64,000 bases of DNA, from the NCBI RefSeq assembly GCF_030272615.1, contig NC_081413.1:717921867-717985866 (forward strand), given 5' to 3'. Shown here piece by piece: positions 1 through 10,295 of the stretch. The position numbers were made by a program, and so were the translations under genes. The notes below the pieces were generated by a model that ran no database searches, had not been told where the DNA came from, and worked only from the letters and a program-made list of their open reading frames with translations. Position 1 is the stretch's first letter, and every line of letters starts with the position of its first letter. The DNA comes from Cryptomeria japonica (taxonomy: Eukaryota; Streptophyta; Pinopsida; Cupressales; Cupressaceae).

Positions 1-399
1 TCACCGCATCTGGAAAATGGTAACCCATCACGTTCTCTTCATACACCACTCAGAAAATCATGCATTCCCGAGGTAGGCATTCAATGTATTCGATCTCCAC
101 GCACAAAATCCTCAAGGAAATCCTTCATGTGCACACATCTGACGTGGCATCCTGATCCTTATCCTTAACATTCACAAAACACCATTGGTTGCACCGCACA
201 AGCCATACCGAAAACCCTAGAACTGAACAAAGACTACCAACCGATAATCACACTTAGTGAACCCCAACACCGGTCCACTCTATCTCGGTTGACCAAAAAT
301 GCTTCCAATCTATATATCGATGCATACTGGTGTATCTTCTTGAGCACTTATTGACATCAATGACAACATACTTTGTCATCGCTTCATCATATGCCAACA
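1..399 (-). repeat. LTR end of an E-family copia element, truncated by the window edge
   Basis: This stretch resembles the right-hand part of the two LTRs of element E (30291-31751 and 36074-37525), including the alternating accggt words and the closing atatgccaaca. Read on the minus strand it begins TGTTGGCATATG, a normal LTR start. The sequence to its right is not the PPT complement that follows E's 3' LTR, so this is probably the 5' LTR of a minus-strand element lying mostly outside the window, or a solo LTR. The partner LTR and TSD cannot be seen. Confidence 0.75.
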
Positions 400-1445
400 T
401 AAGGCACTGATCATAATTAAGTGAATGCTTGGGTAGTTATTTACCATTCAAAAATCACCACTGGTTTGCTATAACTTGTTGAAAATCAGAATAATTTCAT
501 TTTATATGAATGTTATCAAATGTATTAGTCATCTCATGCTCCAAATGGGTTGAGGATCACTGAGGAATTTTCCATTCCAGAGCATTCTCCCTTATTGTTG
601 AGTCATTATATGAGATTATCTGATTTATTTCATGCATGATTTGTGAGTGTGGTGTAAAATCACAAATAAGCATGGGGATCACCCTCCCTAGTTTTGTAGA
701 GCCTAAAGAGTAGAAGGATCTAGCATCCTTGTCAATGTTGGTCCAAGTCTGAAGAATATTAAACAGTTGGAAGTGGCTTTCCATAGATATTATCAAGAGA
801 AAAAAAACTTGGTATTTGCCTTTGAGTCAGTGTAAACCCATTTTTGGGCACCAACATACCGGTTGGGATATGCATATGTCATCAAATAATGATCTATCAG
901 CTCCATTATATCCACCACAACATATGCCATGATCCTAGATTACACAATGTCATACAATATCATTATCATGCCACATATCAAATTGGTTAGCCCACAAAGG
1001 ATGCATGCATACATAATTAACAACCAAGCCAACATATGTCATTCAAGTCTTCTTCAGTGTCACCTGAGACATAAAATCCCCCATCCATGCTACCAGGGAT
1101 AATACAATGATCCTAGACCTCATTGTCTTACATAACATGTACTACCGGGTAGTATTCATACCGATACCATACTGCACATACCGGTTTCCTATACCGGTCC
1201 ATCATTTCTACTGGAGGACCTTTCTCTAACTCCTATCTTCTTGTGTCAATTTGAATTTGATCCCAATTGTTAATTAGCCATCTATTGACACATGCGGTAG
1301 TGACCTATCTCTGATATGTAGGTGTGTAGCCAAGGCCGCCACTACACACACTTACCATCTCATTTCCTTCCTTCATACCGATAGCAGCTTGATCTTCCAT
1401 TTTTCCTCTTCCACTGAGGGGGTGAATGATATGGTTAGTGTACCA
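400..1445. other. Unassigned AT-rich sequence, probably 3' non-coding part of element G
   Basis: I see no recognisable gene here. A 79-codon minus-strand reading frame at 557-796 matches no family I know and has no context to support it. At 1446-1454 the strand carries CTCCCCCTAA, the complement of the TTAGGGGGAG tract found downstream of the coding region in the other copia-like elements of this window. That makes the region most likely the 3' non-coding part of G. I could not find G's own PPT or 3' LTR. Confidence 0.4.
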
Positions 1446-1470
1446 CTCCCCCTAAGGTTCTGCATCTCCT

Positions 1471-2410
1471 TTAAGCCTTAAGAGATAACATTTGTGCATT
1501 GAATGCACAGTGTCGATCCATGGTTGCATCTTCTTGCTTCTTCCTCCAAACCTGCTTGGTCTCATTCTTCTTCCCATTTTCAGTCTTGGGAGCTAGTCTT
1601 TCCTTCTTTTTCTCATTACTCCTTGATCTATCGGATTCAACATTACTATCAAAAGCATTGTTGTAGAAGAAAACCATGTTCATGCCATACACATGATTGG
1701 GGGACCTTCTATCAAACTTGTTTGACCATCTTCTTCTGGTCATGCTATTGTAACTAGCTACCAGAATTGGTGGACCTCTTGATCTTGCAAGGACATTTAT
1801 CCTTTGACTTCCATATGCTCTAAACCCATTTTCATACTGAGCATTGCTGCTATATCGGTTATCATATGATTGCATGTTCATCCTTCTGCAATCATGACTT
1901 TTATGGCCAAAACCATTACACCTCTGACAGACAATAATATTGTCTCTAGGAAGAGCAAACTGTCTATTCCTAGACTTCATTTTGCATTCATCTGCCCTAT
2001 GGCCATATCCCTTGCATGCAAATTAATAACTAGAGAAAGGGGGCACATAACTTACAAAAAAAAATTTCTATGCATGTGGAGATCTTACCAATTTAGTATT
2101 TCCATTTTTTCTTCTTCAGGGATGGATCTTGGATTGTCCATGCTCTATAGCTCTTCCATCCAATCTCTTCTTTTCCCACACTTGCCTTGTCTTGTGGGCA
2201 GCAACATCTCCTTGTCTTCTACCAGTAGGAGGTCTTCTATGTTGTCTTCTTATGTTCTTTCTTTCGCTGAAGCTTCCTTCTCCCATCTTCCCTTTTCCTT
2301 TTGGATCTAAACTCTTTCTCCTTCTTGTAGCACCACTCATCATCTTTGGCTTCATGTCTTCACTGATTGTGGTTGGATCAACCTTCTTCTAGGGAGTATT
2401 ATGGGTAGTG
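1471..2410 (-). pseudogene. Gag C-terminal zinc-knuckle region of element G (broken)
   Basis: Retrotransposon Gag nucleocapsid part, which binds element RNA during particle assembly. Two minus-strand segments in one frame (2355-2116 and 1980-1471) are joined through stops. The first is a basic Lys/Arg-rich linker. The second has a complete CCHC knuckle, CQRCNGFGHKSHDC. Just upstream of it, around 1984-2020, is a degenerate knuckle (ACKGYGHRADEC) that has lost its first cysteine. The right edge stops at the insertion point of H; the N-terminal half of the same gag continues at 10296-11298, which is how the two pieces were matched. There is no protease motif in the visible part. It is a pseudogene. 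Confidence 0.65.
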
Positions 2411-2415
2411 AAGGT

Positions 2416-3547
2416 TGTTGGCATTTTGATGATGTTGTGATTGTCATCGATGGACACACACTTGTTCTTAGATCACTTTCCTTATGTATGAGTTATGCTC
2501 AACCGACAACTGTTCCAACCGGTATTATGTATTATAGTCTTTAGACTATCGGTGTTTTGCAGAAGGTGTTTACTGGTCACAAACTGACTAAAGACCCAAA
2601 GCGGTATGAAGACCTCAAGTGGTTTGAGGATCCCAAAGTGGTATGAAGGAACAAAGTGGTAGTTAACATTTTTCCAGTCTTCATTTTGACAACCGGTAAT
2701 TGGTAAAATGTATGAACCAGTAGTCAGTAATGAACTGGTAATACTCTATGATGAGTTATCTTCCACCGACACTTTGGTGGTGATTTTGTGTCATGCTACC
2801 AAATGTGTCTAGATGCATTGAACCTAGGAACTTGTAATGCAATCTTATTTGACTGACATGAAATCAAACTCCTTATAAGGACATCATGTCTAGGGTTTTA
2901 GGAGTAGATGAGGTTTTTGTATGTGCGAATATAGAAGAGAAGATTAGGTCTGTGTGAAGAAACCGAGTGTGGAGATATTGAAGACTAAAGTAATGCTAAT
3001 GTGAATTAACAATGAGCTATCAAGGATTTAACCAAGCATACTGTGCTAGTATCTAGATCATCTACTTGTTGATTACTCATATCTTCAATAAGTCTGAAAC
3101 CCTTAATTGGGTAGGCCCAACAAAGCCTTTGTAAATCCTCTAACAAGGTGGTTCACAACTGTGAATCTGAAAATCCTCTCACAAGGTAGTCTTTAGTAGG
3201 ACTTATCTCCTAACAGAGATATAGATTCCTAATAGGATCTGTTCTGGTGAAGAACATTGTATGACCTTAACCGTTTTGACCTTAACCAATCGGGTTTCTA
3301 TTTTGCAGATAGTTACTTGTGAGTTTCTGCTCACTATGGTTTTTCCCATTTGGGTTTCCACGTCAAAACCTCTTGTGTTATGGTGATTGTGCTCTTGTAG
3401 GTGACTACTTTATTTGTTGTTTGGTTTGCATTTGTCTTAACCAGTTTCTTAGTAAATCTATTATACCGGCTAACTGCTAAATTGTTTAAGAGTTTGAGTT
3501 TAGTTTTTTTTGGTATACTAATTCACCCCCCCTCTTAGTATTCATCA
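2416..3547 (+). repeat. 5' LTR of element H
   Basis: It pairs with 9168-10290: both start with TGTTGGCATTTT followed by the same block and end with ATTCACCCCCCCTCTTAGT then attcatca. It also carries the GGTTTTTCCC / GGGTTTCCACGT module near 3341-3363 that recurs in the other LTR families of this window. Many ccggt words are present. Differences from the 3' copy are scattered and mostly transitions. Confidence 0.93.
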
Positions 3548-3548
3548 A

Positions 3549-3562
3549 TTGTTATCAGAGCC
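3549..3562 (+). other. Primer-binding site of H
   Basis: TTGTTATCAGAGCC lies one base after the 5' LTR. It matches the TGGTATCAGAGC type of PBS, known from many plant retrotransposons to pair with the 3' end of initiator tRNA-Met, with two differences at the left. Confidence 0.8.
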
Positions 3563-3585
3563 AACCTTTCTATAAGTTTAACCAC

Positions 3586-4777
3586 TTGGAAGGAGATATG
3601 GGGGAATACACTATGAGGGAACTTACTCATCATCTCACTCAGACTGAGAAAGCCTTTGATGAACTCAAAGTCAAATATAAATCCTCTGTGGAAAAAAGAA
3701 GAGAGCATGCTAAGAAACTGATGGAGCTTACTGAAAATAGTTCTTCTAATGAAGCAGACATGGAAGCCCTAGTTGAAGAAGTTGAAAAACTGAATGAATC
3801 TAATGGCAACCTGAGAAGGGGACTGGAAGAACTGACTATCAGAATGTGTCAAGAGCTTGAGAACCGAAGGAAAGCTGAAGATCTGGTAAAAGACAAAGAT
3901 CATGAGATCTCCAAGCAAGCAAGAAATCAGTGCCCTTACCGCTCATCTCCAAGAAAGTAAAGTGGTAAAAGAAGAAATGCAAGGTGAACTAAACATGGCT
4001 ATTTCTGATAATGCAACCTTGAAGGAATCCAATGCTGCTATTTCCAAGGAACTCACTGAGTCAAAGGAAATACTTGCCAAATTCAATAAGAGTACTGTTA
4101 AGCTAGTACAAAAGCTTGAATTAGCGAAACCGGTAAAGAATACCACTGGACTTGGTTTTTCTGGTTATGAGGAAGGTGAGACCTCTGGAACAAAAGATGT
4201 AGCATCAAAGAAGCAATCAACATCAAAGGATAAAGGTAAGAAAAAGTTTAAACATGTTTTCTTTAATTGTCTCAAGGAAGGACATACTGCTAATGTGTGT
4301 AGAAATAAGGCCTACAATAATTTTCCTTATTTTCTAAACAATAAGCCTAGATCCAATAGATTCAATGGAAAATGTTATGCATACAACAAGTTTGGGCATA
4401 GAGCATTTGAATGCAGGTCTGTTATGCACAACACTGGGAGATATCCTCAAAGGACTCAAGGAGTTTTTCCTGAATCCTCTGTGAACTGGAATCCAAACCG
4501 GTATAATGCCTATGACCATCAGTCAGGTGGTGGTGGCTATCAAGTAGCAATTGGTTGGAGAGAAACCTGTTTGATTTGTCATGGTAGCGGTCACACTATT
4601 GCAACATGCAAGAGGAATAATGGTAGAATGAACAATGGACCATGGAGAACACCTGGAATGGTATGCTATCATTGCAACAAACTAGGACACCCTGCCAGAA
4701 CCTGTCGAATGAGAAAGAACCTATCAGATGATATATCGGTCACTCCAGAAGGGAAGATTGATGTTGAAACCATTTAA
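3586..4777 (+). pseudogene. H ORF1: Gag-like coiled-coil and zinc-knuckle protein (frameshifted)
   Basis: Predicted nucleocapsid-type protein of about 390 codons, read in two overlapping frames (3586-3960, then 3902-4777); a frameshift near 3905-3930 separates them. The N-terminal half is a charged coiled coil rich in Glu, Lys and Leu. A Ser/Lys linker follows, then four CCHC-type knuckles between about 4258 and 4710. The first has lost its leading Cys (FFNCLKEGHTANVC), the second has Tyr for its second Cys (CYAYNKFGHRAFEC), and the third and fourth (CLICHGSGHTIATC, CYHCNKLGHPARTC) are complete. The usual copia Gag N-terminal domain is not seen. The start codon lies 24 bp after the PBS. Coiled coil plus knuckles also occurs in gag of the neighbouring host element G. 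Confidence 0.75.
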
Positions 4778-5326
4778 GAAGGAATGAATAAAACATGGAA
4801 AAAAAAACCTGAAGAAGTGTCACAAGATGAACCGGTTTTTGCACCTAGTGTGGAAGTCTCTGAACCAGCAAACTAAGCTTTAGAAAAGCTTAGGGGGAAC
4901 AAATCAGTGAAATGTTTCGAACCCCCAGTTTATATTAGTAAAAGACCTTAACCGATATACATTACCTATCAATCGACAGAAGATTGTGAAGCGATAAAAG
5001 GCAAAATTAGGGTTTATGCCCTAGCGGTGGAGTATTTATTATGGTAGGTGAAGAATTCGTTTAAAAGGAATTTTCAAAGTCATTTTCACTTATCGGTTTT
5101 TGAGCAAAGAATTTTTCAAGTGTAGAGCAACAAAAGGCGATTCGACTTGCGATTCAAAGAGATTTTAAATCTTGCAAAAGAATCCAAAGATATTGTCAAT
5201 CAATCAATTGAAGAGCACCAAGCGGTAATCTAGCAACCAAAGTGGTGTGTTGCGAAGCTGTATTTGCAAACCCTAAATTTCAAAGTTCAGAAGGTATTTC
5301 TCAAAAAATTTGTTTATCAGTTGATC
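4778..5326 (+). other. H spacer between ORF1 and ORF2
   Basis: About 550 bp without a sustained reading frame. After the ORF1 stop there is a short Glu-rich readable tail, then AT-rich sequence with several accgat/accggt words. It could be the leader of ORF2, but I see no clear promoter. Confidence 0.4.
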
Positions 5327-8300
5327 ATGGCTTCTACATCGCACTCCAGCTCTAGTGTACCCATGGACTCAGTGGAATTCATTCAAAGAAAAATGAAATA
5401 CAATGCCCTATCCCAAATACCTGCCAGAGTCATTTTCGAAAAGATATTTCAGGGTACATCGTCTACAAATTAGAAGACCTAGTATCCTTAGCGATTCATT
5501 CCCAGCAAAGTTTGTTTTGTGGGGATGACAAGAAGATCAAACTAGAATACAACATTCTAGAGAGGAAGAAACTTCACAATGCAATTTACTTTCTTGAAGA
5601 GTTCACGGAAGAGCACAACCACATCATCCTGAGTAGAGTGCATGGTGACAAGATGTATCTTGAAAGGAAGCATGACATTACACCTGAAGAAATTCATGTT
5701 GTCATCAGTTTTTGCAACATTGGTGAGGTGTCAGCAGTAAGGAAGGTCATCAAGACTGAAATGACTAAGCTCACCAGTTCTCTAAGTGACCAATGGGGAA
5801 TGACCATCAACACCATCAAAGATGAGTTGGTCAAGTATGCTTGCATGGTGATTGGATACCAAATGTTTTATGCTAGTAGAATAAACTTTGTCTTTGCTAC
5901 TGCGGTAAATGCCACCAACAGAATGATTATGGAGGATGCCTCATTTGATCTATGCACTTGTTTGCAGAAGCAACTTCTATTAAACTTGAAGTCCATCAAA
6001 CAGGACAGTGCTCTAAGGTTTAAATTTGGACAACTTTTGGTAGGTCTATTTTTCTACTTTCAAGGCTATTTCCTAGGAGTTGGTGATATTCAATGGTCTG
6101 CTGCTCAACCAGTCACCAAAAAAATTAGGGAAAGTCTCAAAGTAGTGGGAACCGGATATCCTGAAGTCTTGAATAAATAATTTGATGAATTCAAGTGGAA
6201 GATGAGTCAAAGGATGAGGATATCTAGAGACATTGTTAAGAAATATGAAGAGGACATCTGGTTTACCATTAGAGTAGATGAGTGTGTAATGGAAGTGGTA
6301 GAGCCTAGATAGGAAGAAATAGAACCTATGGGATATGAGGTGATGTATGACATGTTGGATGGGTATGCTTCTACCCTGATTGCCTCTCCTTTAAATGCAA
6401 AGAAAAAAAGAACCGACACCTACTTGGAAAGGGTAACACCGGTTGAAGAACCTTCAGTAAAAAAGGAAAAGGCAATACCATCAGTATCGGCACCGGTTAC
6501 CTCAGCCAGCCCAAAAGTGACCAAGCGGTCACCTACCAAGAAGAAACCGGAAGTTGCACCCACTAAAGTATTTGAAAGGAAGCGGAAGACCAAGAGAAAC
6601 TCACTGGAGTCTGAGGATACAAAATTAGATGTGCAGCCTAAGAAGACCAGGCAAACAAGGAAGAAAGAAAACACTACTAGCAAAGCACCTGCATCATCAG
6701 CATCGGTAAATATTGACGTCTCTTCTTATAAGCCGATGACACATTTTCAAAGGACTATTAAGAAAATTAAGAGAAAATTGCTTAGTGATTTTAAGGAGTA
6801 TGATTTTATCGATAGTGAGAAAGAGGAAATAGAGTGGGAAATCATTAATTATTTATGTGTTCATGATCGGTCACCTTCAAAAATTAGATCTGAGACACTT
6901 GATTTGTTGTACAATTCTTTAGATAACAAATGGCACATTGCCATCGAGAGAGAACAGGAGATTAGAGAAAAGATTTTTGCAGATTACTTCCCTGATGCAT
7001 CAAACTCTAAATTGTTTGAAATCATGGATCAGTACAAAGGTCTCTTCTTCATGAGAAGAAGAAGACTCCTACTGCTAGAAGGAAAATCCTTTGAAGTGGT
7101 GAGAGACACACACTCCCATACTAAAGCAGCTGTGAAAATGCACAAAGTAGCTCAAGCAAATAGAGAAGCTGAATAGGAAATGGAAACCAGAAAATTGGAT
7201 GAGGTATTTGATAGTGAAGGAGAACTAGTTACAGAACAGGTGGACACCATTGATGTTGATGCTTTGGATGTTTAAAATGTCACTTCAGACACATAAAACA
7301 AAAAGGCTGATAAGGAAAAAGTAGACAAGGTGAAATAGGACAAAGAAAAAGCAGACAAGGAGAATCTGGACAAGGCAAAGGCTGACAAAGAGAAAGTGGA
7401 GAAAGAGGAAGAGAAAAGGAAAGAGGAGGAAAATAAATAAGAGGAAGAGAAGAGGAAACAAGAAGAAGAGAAGAGAAAAGAAGAGAAGAGGAAAGAAGAG
7501 GAGAAGAGGAAAGTAGAGGAGAAGAGGAAAGTAGAGGAAAAAAAGAAAGAAGAGGAGAAGAGGAAAGCAGAGGAGGAAAAGAAAGAAGAGGAGAAGCGAA
7601 AAGATGAGGAGAAGTGAAAAGAAGAAGAAAGAAAGAAGGAGGAAGAGAAGAAAAAGTATGAAGTGGAGCAAAGGGAGAAAGAAGAGGAAAAGAAAAGAGT
7701 GGAAGAGAAGAAGGAAGCAGAAAAGAGAAAACAACCGGAGACTCCAAAGGCAACTAGTGGTCAAGCCAAACTGGCCAACATCACCAGTCCTCTTGACCTC
7801 CAATCTGTAGATGAATCAGAGTTGCTGCAAGGCATAAAGCTAGCACAGGAAAGACTGGAAACATTGCGGAGGAAAAAGGAGTAGGATGTCATTCATACTG
7901 TGATTGACACCCTTACTAGTTTGATCCCAGGTACCAACCTCCCCGATACCGATTCCTCTCTAGCCAAACTAAAACTTCTATGTACAGTTGTAGAGGACCA
8001 AGTACAATGCCTGGAAGAAGTTGTTGAAGCTAATGCACAGAAGAAGCATCAAAAGGCACTTAACACTGCCTTAGTAAAGAAACTGAATGAGCTCCGGTCT
8101 AAACTTTAGAAAGAGCAGAAGGATATAAGAGATGCTATGGATGAGGGAAAACTACTGCTAAGCAAAATAGGGCAACCCCATCTATTTTGTGATGATGTGC
8201 TTGCCCAAAAGGATAAACTACAATCTGATTTGCAGGCATACTTAAGCAACTTTAAGATGTCATATGACTCTTTCACTACATTTGGGAAAACTATTCACCG

Positions 8301-8850
8301 GTATTAGCTTCAGTCTGCCAAGATAGAATTGGAGATCAGAAGTCAGACAAGAGATTTGTAGGAGCTTCAACTAGTTTTATTACCCAGACTGCAAATTCTT
8401 TAGAAGTGCTTTCTCAATCTCGAAACTTTAATGGTAAATCAAGAGATGAGTACAATTGATGTCATGGAAGAACAGGTATTTTGTGATGATGTGCTTGCTC
8501 AAAAGGATAAACTACAATCTGATTTGCAGACATACATAAGAAACTTTAAGACACCTTATGATTCTTTCACTACATATGGGCAAACTGTTCACCGATATCA
8601 GCTCCAGTCTACCAGGATAGAGTTGGAGATTAGCAACCAAATAAGAGATTTGTAGGAACTTCAATTGGTTTTATTACCCAGACTACAAATACTTCAGAAG
8701 TGCTTTCTCAATCTAGAAGCTTTAACGTTAACTCAAGAGATGAGTACAATTGATGCCATGGAAGAACAGGTATCACACATGCACATAGAAAGTGAGGTGG
8801 CTACCTCATTACTTGAGTCATGGTCATTATTCATGAAGACTTTTATGTAG
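5327..8850 (+). pseudogene. H ORF2: long unknown protein, Lys/Glu-rich, with stops
   Basis: I do not recognise this family. From the ATG at 5327 one frame runs to 5473; the rest (5512-8850) stays in a second single frame, interrupted by stops near 6178, 6310, 7174, 7274, 7436, 7882, 8107 and later. Order: a globular helical region (about 5512-6300); a basic Lys/Pro/Thr linker (6400-6700); a second helical region (6730-7170); a strongly charged KEEEKRK-type tract (about 7290-7730) expected to form a long single helix; and a C-terminal coiled-coil part with a 98-codon tandem duplication. It ends about 300 bp before the PPT. No polymerase, integrase or protease motif is visible. Many stops fall where Gln is expected. 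It is possibly one of the poorly known extra ORFs of plant non-autonomous retrotransposons. Confidence 0.55.
8183..8770 (+). repeat. In-frame 294-bp tandem duplication in H ORF2
   Basis: Unit 1 (8183-8476) and unit 2 (8477-8770) both start TATTTTGTGATGATGTGCTT and stay aligned at an offset of 294 bp, which is 98 codons. They differ by scattered substitutions, mostly transitions. At two sites unit 1 has TAG where unit 2 has CAG (8305 against 8599, and 8401 against 8695). Confidence 0.88.
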
Positions 8851-8959
8851 GATTTTAAATCTGTTTTTGATAAGTTTCACTCATTATTGTCATAAACATT
8901 TACTCATTTTAATGTGAATGAGAAACAAGGGTTATTCTGCATTACTTTGTCATTGTTGG

Positions 8960-9167
8960 AAAAGGGGGAGTAGTATCTAAAATTTTGGTGAATGTTATGT
9001 ATACTTTCATGTTATTTCTTTAAGGGAGTAGTATACATTGTAATTTCTACAAAAGGGATAGTGTATATGCTTAGGGGGAGTAATTTTGATTATGGCATAT
9101 TTTTGTTGTAAAACACTTAGATGTCAAAATTTTCCTAAGTGTTGCCATCAATGCCAAAGGGGGAGAT
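8960..9167 (+). promoter_or_regulatory. Polypurine tract array of H
   Basis: The true PPT, AAAGGGGGAGA, sits at 9156-9166 directly before the 3' LTR and would prime plus-strand DNA synthesis. Two similar tracts lie upstream: AAAGGGGGAG at 8961-8970 and TTAGGGGGAG at 9071-9080. GTTGCCATCAATGCCAA at 9141-9157 overlaps the PPT and can pair with 9193-9209 inside the LTR (13 of 17 positions). Confidence 0.75.
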
Positions 9168-10290
9168 TGTTGGCATTTTCATGATGTTGTGATTGTAATT
9201 GATGGACACACACTTGTTTTGAGATCACTTTCCTTATGTATGAGTTATGCTCAACCGACAATTGTTCCAACCAGTATTATGTATTATAGTCTTTAGATTA
9301 TCGGTGTTTTGTAGAAGGTCTTTACCGATCACAAACTGAATGAAGGCCCAAAGTGGTATGAAGACCTCAAGAGGTTCGAGGATCCCAAAGCGGTAGTTAA
9401 CATTTTTCCAGTCTTCATTTTGACAACTGGTAATTGGTAAAATGTATGAGCCGGTAATCGGTAATGAACTAGTAGTACTCTATGATGAGTTACCAACTGG
9501 TATTTCTGTGATGAGTTATCATCCACTGACACTTTGGCAGTGATTTTGTGTCATGTTACCAAATGTGTCTAGATGCACTGAACCTAGGAACTTGTAATGT
9601 AATCCTATTGGACTGACATGAAATTAGACTCCTTATAAGGACATCATATCTAGGGTTTTAGGAGTAGATGAGGTTTTTGTATGTACAAATATAGAAGAGA
9701 AGATTAGGATTGTGTGAAGAAGCAATGTGGAGATATTGAAGATTGAAGTAATGCTAGTGTGCATTAACAATGAGCTATCAAGGATCTAACCAAGCATACT
9801 ATGCTAGTATCTAGATCATCTACTTGTTGATTACTCATATCTTCAACAAGTCTGGAACCCTTAATCGGGTAGGCCCAGCAAAGGCTTTGTAAATCCTCTA
9901 ACAAGGTGGTTCACAACTATGAATCTGAAAATCCTCTCACAAGGTAGTCTTTAATAGGACTTATCTCCTAACAAAGATCTAGATTCCTAATAGGATCTGT
10001 TTTGGTGAAGAACATTGTATGACCTTAACTGGTCTGGTTTCTATTCTGTAGATAGTTACTTGTGAGTTTTTGCTCACCATGGTTTTTCCCATTTGGGTTT
10101 CCACGTCAAAACCTCTTGTGTTATGGTGATTGTGCTCTTGTGGGTGAATGCTTTATTTTCTGTTTGGTTTGCACTTGTCTTAACCAGTTTGTTAGTAAAT
10201 TTGTTATACCGGTTAATTGCTAAACTGTTTAAGAGTTTGAGTTCATTATTTTTCAGTATACTAATTCACCCCCCCTCTTAGTATTCATCA
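9168..10290 (+). repeat. 3' LTR of element H
   Basis: Partner of 2416-3547, slightly shorter (1123 against 1132 bp). It follows the PPT directly, ends attcatca, and is followed by the right TSD aaggt. Confidence 0.93.
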
Positions 10291-10295
10291 AAGGT

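Larger units (their letters stand above)
2416..10290 (+). mobile_element. Element H: non-autonomous LTR retrotransposon with gag-like ORF1 and unknown ORF2
   Basis: A complete element. It has LTRs of about 1.13 kb that begin TGTTGG and end CA, a PBS directly after the 5' LTR, a PPT directly before the 3' LTR, and perfect 5-bp TSDs aaggt at 2411-2415 and 10291-10295. The interior encodes a zinc-knuckle Gag-like ORF and a second long ORF. I found no protease, integrase, reverse transcriptase or RNase H motif in any frame. It is inserted head-on into the minus-strand gag of element G. Its LTR and PPT style matches copia elements A, B and I, so it was probably mobilised by copia enzymes supplied in trans. 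Confidence 0.9.

Noticed and set aside
557-796. 79-codon minus-strand frame as a host gene fragment
   Set aside because: No recognisable motif, no intron signals or neighbours; too short in AT-rich, transposon-derived DNA.
7280-7803. Long minus-strand frames (157 and 172 codons) of Leu, Phe, Ser and Pro
   Set aside because: They are the antisense of the purine-rich Lys/Glu tract of H ORF2; composition alone opens the frame.
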